Shown here: positions 61,552 through 64,000 of the stretch, one piece after another
Numbering within the stretch: the first letter of the stretch is position 1
How the letters are laid out: the number at the start of each line of letters is the position of its first letter
Origin: CADEDH01 sp963732695
GTDB taxonomy: Bacteria > Actinomycetota > Acidimicrobiia > Acidimicrobiales > SZUA-35
Reading direction: 5' to 3'
Assembly: GCA_963732695.1 (NCBI GenBank)
Contig: CAVTAP010000004.1
Location: 1-64,000 of the forward strand
Length of the DNA stretch: 64,000 nucleotides
Position numbers and translations under genes: made by a program
The notes under the pieces: generated by a model
The model's input: the letters and a program-made list of their open reading frames with translations, nothing else
What the model was told of the DNA's origin: nothing
Databases searched by the model: none

Positions 61552-63429
61552 ATGCCGTCGATCAGCATCGACCCGACCACCGGCCTCAAGAAGTTCGACA
61601 CCAGGGCGGCCAGCGCCAACCCGGCGCTCAAGGGCACGGGCTACGCCGTGGTGACCTCCCAGGACCTCACCACGCTGCCCGACGCCCCGGTCGGGGCCGT
61701 GTTCAACGCCGACGAGCAGGCCAAGTACCGGGAGTTCAAGGAGGCCCGCCGGGGGGCGGCCGACTACATGGCGATGGAAGGTGACTTCTCCCGCTACCTG
61801 GAAGACGTCTACTCCGCCGCCCCGGTGCCCCGTGAGGCCCTGACCGACGAGTGCGAGATCCTCGTGGTGGGGGCCGGGTTCGCCGGCCTGCTGCTGTGGT
61901 ACAAGCTCCGCCAGGCCGGGTTCAACGACGTGCGCTTCTGTGAGAAGGGCGGCGACGTGGGCGGCACGTGGTACTGGAACCGGTACCCGGGCATCGCCTG
62001 CGACGTGGAGTCGTACTCCTACTTCCCCCTGCTGGAGGAGATGGAGTACGTGCCGACCATGAAGTTCGCCTCGGGCTTCGAGATCTTCGAGTACTGCCAG
62101 AAGATGGCGGAGAAGTTCGAGTTCTACGATCACTGCCTGTTCCACACCACGGTCAGCAAGACCGAGTGGGACGAGGACGCCGGCCGCTGGATCGTCCACA
62201 CCGAGCGGGGCGACGCCATGAAGGCCCGCTACGTGATCCTGGCCAACGGCATCCTCACCACCCCCAAGCTGGCCCGCATCCGGGGTATGGAAACCTTCCA
62301 GGGCGAGTCGTTCCACACCTCCCGGTGGGACTACAACATCTCGCTCGAGGGCAAGACCGTCGGCATCATCGGCACCGGCGCCACCGCCGTGCAGGCCATT
62401 CCCGAGCTGGCCAAGGTGGTGGGCCAGCTCTATGTGTTCCAGCGCACCCCGTCCACCATCGACGTGCGGGACCAGAAGGCCACCACCGCCGAGCAGATGG
62501 AGCAGTGGCGCCAGGAGCCCGGGTGGGCCCGGGCCCGGCGGGCCCGGTTCGGCCGGATCTCGGAGCTGCGCACCGCGGTGCGGGCCAACGACGACTACCT
62601 GGCCGGTCGCACCGACGAGTTCCGGGAGCGCGAGCGTCTCAACCGCCGCCTGTCGCCCGACGAGTGGACGCAGTACCAGCTCGACGAGAACTTCAAGGTC
62701 ATGGAGCAGATCCGGGGCCGGATCGACACCATCGTGCACGACCCGGCCACGGCGGCCGCCCTCAAGCCGTATTACCCCTACGGCTGCAAGCGGCCCACGT
62801 TCCACGACGAGTACCTGCCATCGTTCAACCTGCCCCAGGTCCACCTGGTCGACACCGCTCCGCTGGGCGTCACCGAGATCAACGAGCGGGGCGTGGTGCA
62901 CAATGGCACCGAGTACCCGCTCGACGTGCTGATCTACGCAACCGGGTTCCAGTGGATGGCCACCTCCACGTTCAACATGATCGTGGGCCGCAGCGGCCAG
63001 ACGCTGAGCGGCAAGTGGCAGACGGAGGGCACCAAGACGTTCCTCGGCCTGCACTCCAACGGGTTCCCCAACCTGTTCATCGTCACCGGTCCCCAGGGCG
63101 GCGGTGGCAGCTTCAACTTCACCGACGCCATCGACGCCCACGCCGACTACCTGGCCTGGCTGCTCACCACCATGCGGGAACGGGGCCTCGACATCGTCGA
63201 CGTCCGCAAGGAGGACGAGGAGGGCTACGCCGAGCATTGCCGGATGGCCGACATCGCCACCGCCCCGCTGCGCGACTGCCTGTCGTACTACAACGGCCAC
63301 GGCGAGGCCGAGCCGGGCAGCCTGGCCTACTACGGCGGCCGGCGCTGGAACACCTACAAAGACGAGGCCCAGGCCTCGCTCAACCCCTACCTGTTCGGCC
63401 ACCAGGCCCAGGGCGCCCCGGTCGACTAG
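61552..63429 (+). CDS. Type I Baeyer-Villiger monooxygenase (BVMO 3), long form
   Basis: A 625-residue BVMO. The N-terminal extension of about 95 residues (ISIDPTTGLKKFDTRAASAN, then EQAKYREFKEARRGAADYMA) precedes FAD motif VVGAGFAGLLLWYKLRQAGF; GGDVGGTWYWNRYPGIACDV follows. Fingerprint FQGESFHTSRWDYN and NADP motif IIGTGATAVQAIPELAK are intact, as is GPQGGGGSFNFTDAIDAHAD near the end. Its extension is closer to BVMO 4 than to BVMO 2, so 3 and 4 are recent duplicates. It would convert a ketone to an ester or lactone with NADPH and O2. The substrate is not predictable from sequence. Confidence 0.93.
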   Translation: MPSISIDPTTGLKKFDTRAASANPALKGTGYAVVTSQDLTTLPDAPVGAVFNADEQAKYREFKEARRGAADYMAMEGDFSRYLEDVYSAAPVPREALTDECEILVVGAGFAGLLLWYKLRQAGFNDVRFCEKGGDVGGTWYWNRYPGIACDVESYSYFPLLEEMEYVPTMKFASGFEIFEYCQKMAEKFEFYDHCLFHTTVSKTEWDEDAGRWIVHTERGDAMKARYVILANGILTTPKLARIRGMETFQGESFHTSRWDYNISLEGKTVGIIGTGATAVQAIPELAKVVGQLYVFQRTPSTIDVRDQKATTAEQMEQWRQEPGWARARRARFGRISELRTAVRANDDYLAGRTDEFRERERLNRRLSPDEWTQYQLDENFKVMEQIRGRIDTIVHDPATAAALKPYYPYGCKRPTFHDEYLPSFNLPQVHLVDTAPLGVTEINERGVVHNGTEYPLDVLIYATGFQWMATSTFNMIVGRSGQTLSGKWQTEGTKTFLGLHSNGFPNLFIVTGPQGGGGSFNFTDAIDAHADYLAWLLTTMRERGLDIVDVRKEDEEGYAEHCRMADIATAPLRDCLSYYNGHGEAEPGSLAYYGGRRWNTYKDEAQASLNPYLFGHQAQGAPVD

Positions 63430-63460
63430 TTGGAAGCTCTAAGTGTTCGGGCTGTAGTGT
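63430..63460 (+). promoter_or_regulatory. Promoter-like element before BVMO 4
   Basis: TTGGAA-N19-TAGTGT, about 80 bp before the start codon of BVMO 4, with the same spacing and -10 context as the element before BVMO 3. It begins directly at the BVMO 3 stop, so BVMO 4 could be transcribed on its own. Confidence 0.4.
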
Positions 63461-63538
63461 CGCCCTCAGGCCCACAGTGAGTACATGTTGGATCGCCCGC
63501 CGATATCGGCGAGCCACCCGTGCGAGAGAGAGCGGAAC

Positions 63539-64000
63539 ATGGCAGCAATCGAGATCGACCCCGGTACCGGACTCAAGATCTTCCACACCCGAGCCGGCAA
63601 GGCGACGGAGAAGATCACCGGTAGCGGCTACGGCATCACCGAGGACACCTCGCTGAAGACCCTGCCCGAAGCCCCGGCCGGCGCCGCGTTCAACGCCGAC
63701 GAGCAGGCCAAGTACCGGGAGTTCAAGGAGGCCCGCCGGGGCGCGGCCGACTACATGCCGATGGACGGCGAGTTCTCCCGCTACCTGGAGGACGTGTACT
63801 CCGAACCCCCGATCGAGCGGGAGGCCCTGACCGACGAGTGCGAGATCCTCGTGGTGGGCGCCGGGTTCGCCGGGCTGCTGCTGTGGCACAAGCTCCGCGA
63901 GGCTGGCTTCGTCGATGTGCGCTTCTGCGAAAAGGGCGGCGACGTTGGCGGCACGTGGTACTGGAACCGGTACCCGGGGATCGCCTGCGACGTGGAGTCG
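63539..64000 (+). CDS. Type I Baeyer-Villiger monooxygenase (BVMO 4), cut by window end
   Basis: The first 154 residues of a BVMO from ATG 63539. It repeats the BVMO 3 pattern almost residue for residue: IEIDPGTGLKIFHTRAGKAT, then FNADEQAKYREFKEARRGAA, SRYLEDVYSEPPIEREALTD, FAD motif VVGAGFAGLLLWHKLREAGF and GGDVGGTWYWNRYPGIACDV. The first about 30 residues are the most divergent. It is a tandem paralogue of BVMO 3, 110 bp downstream. The fingerprint and the NADP domain lie beyond the window. GAGAGAG upstream of the ATG is the likely ribosome site. Confidence 0.9.
   Translation, partial: MAAIEIDPGTGLKIFHTRAGKATEKITGSGYGITEDTSLKTLPEAPAGAAFNADEQAKYREFKEARRGAADYMPMDGEFSRYLEDVYSEPPIEREALTDECEILVVGAGFAGLLLWHKLREAGFVDVRFCEKGGDVGGTWYWNRYPGIACDVES

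Noticed and set aside
61138..63402. A 754-codon antisense frame over BVMO 3
   Set aside because: A mirror of BVMO codon usage (Gly/Val/His-rich), with no domain pattern and no ribosome site.

Overview
The window looks like a chromosomal stretch from a high-GC actinobacterium. The density of F420- and flavin-dependent luciferase-like oxidoreductases, DUF385/PPOX proteins, type I Baeyer-Villiger monooxygenases (BVMOs), a DUF6458 protein, a PAP2/PIG-L fusion and a fused class III CoA-transferase suggests an Acidimicrobiia-like lineage (inference only; no rRNA or tRNA is present to confirm it).

Region 1 (1-20.4 kb) is a decaying accessory island, visibly more A/T-rich at its left end. It holds one complete ISL3-type insertion sequence, two shattered c-di-GMP genes (GGDEF, and PAS-GGDEF-EAL), a frameshifted GNAT acetyltransferase, an FAD monooxygenase whose C-terminus runs into an antisense recombinase remnant, truncated pyruvate-kinase-like and GH130 genes, several small membrane proteins and an antiporter fragment. 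Within it a translationally coupled three-gene operon (GT4 glycosyltransferase, PAP2/PIG-L fusion, flippase-like membrane protein) looks like a glycolipid assembly unit; its last gene appears frameshifted.

Region 2 (20.5-32.3 kb) starts with an EthD-domain protein and BVMO 1. It continues with a complete Liv-type ABC importer in the order permease, acyl-CoA ligase, permease, permease, lipoprotein receptor, ATPase, ATPase. The ligase embedded between permeases suggests uptake of an organic acid coupled to CoA activation, rather than amino-acid uptake.

Region 3 (32.3-59.7 kb) is compact catabolic DNA: LLM oxidoreductases, a CoA-disulfide-reductase-like enzyme, an ECF sigma/anti-sigma pair, a DUF1537 acid-sugar kinase coupled to a class II aldolase, BVMO 2 coupled to an esterase, an IlvD/Edd dehydratase, a ThDP enzyme, an RraA-like protein, an MFS exporter, an ABC exporter, a fused CoA-transferase and an acyl-CoA dehydrogenase with no in-frame stop before the next gene. 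Four of the convergent gene junctions carry long inverted repeats that look like bidirectional terminators.

Region 4 (59.7-64 kb) holds a PPOX protein, a BenE-family transporter and two tandem paralogous BVMOs, the second cut by the window end. Both have the same promoter-like arrangement upstream. Taken together, regions 2-4 suggest degradation of cyclic ketones or related alicyclic compounds: uptake, oxygenation to ester or lactone, hydrolysis, CoA activation and beta-oxidation.
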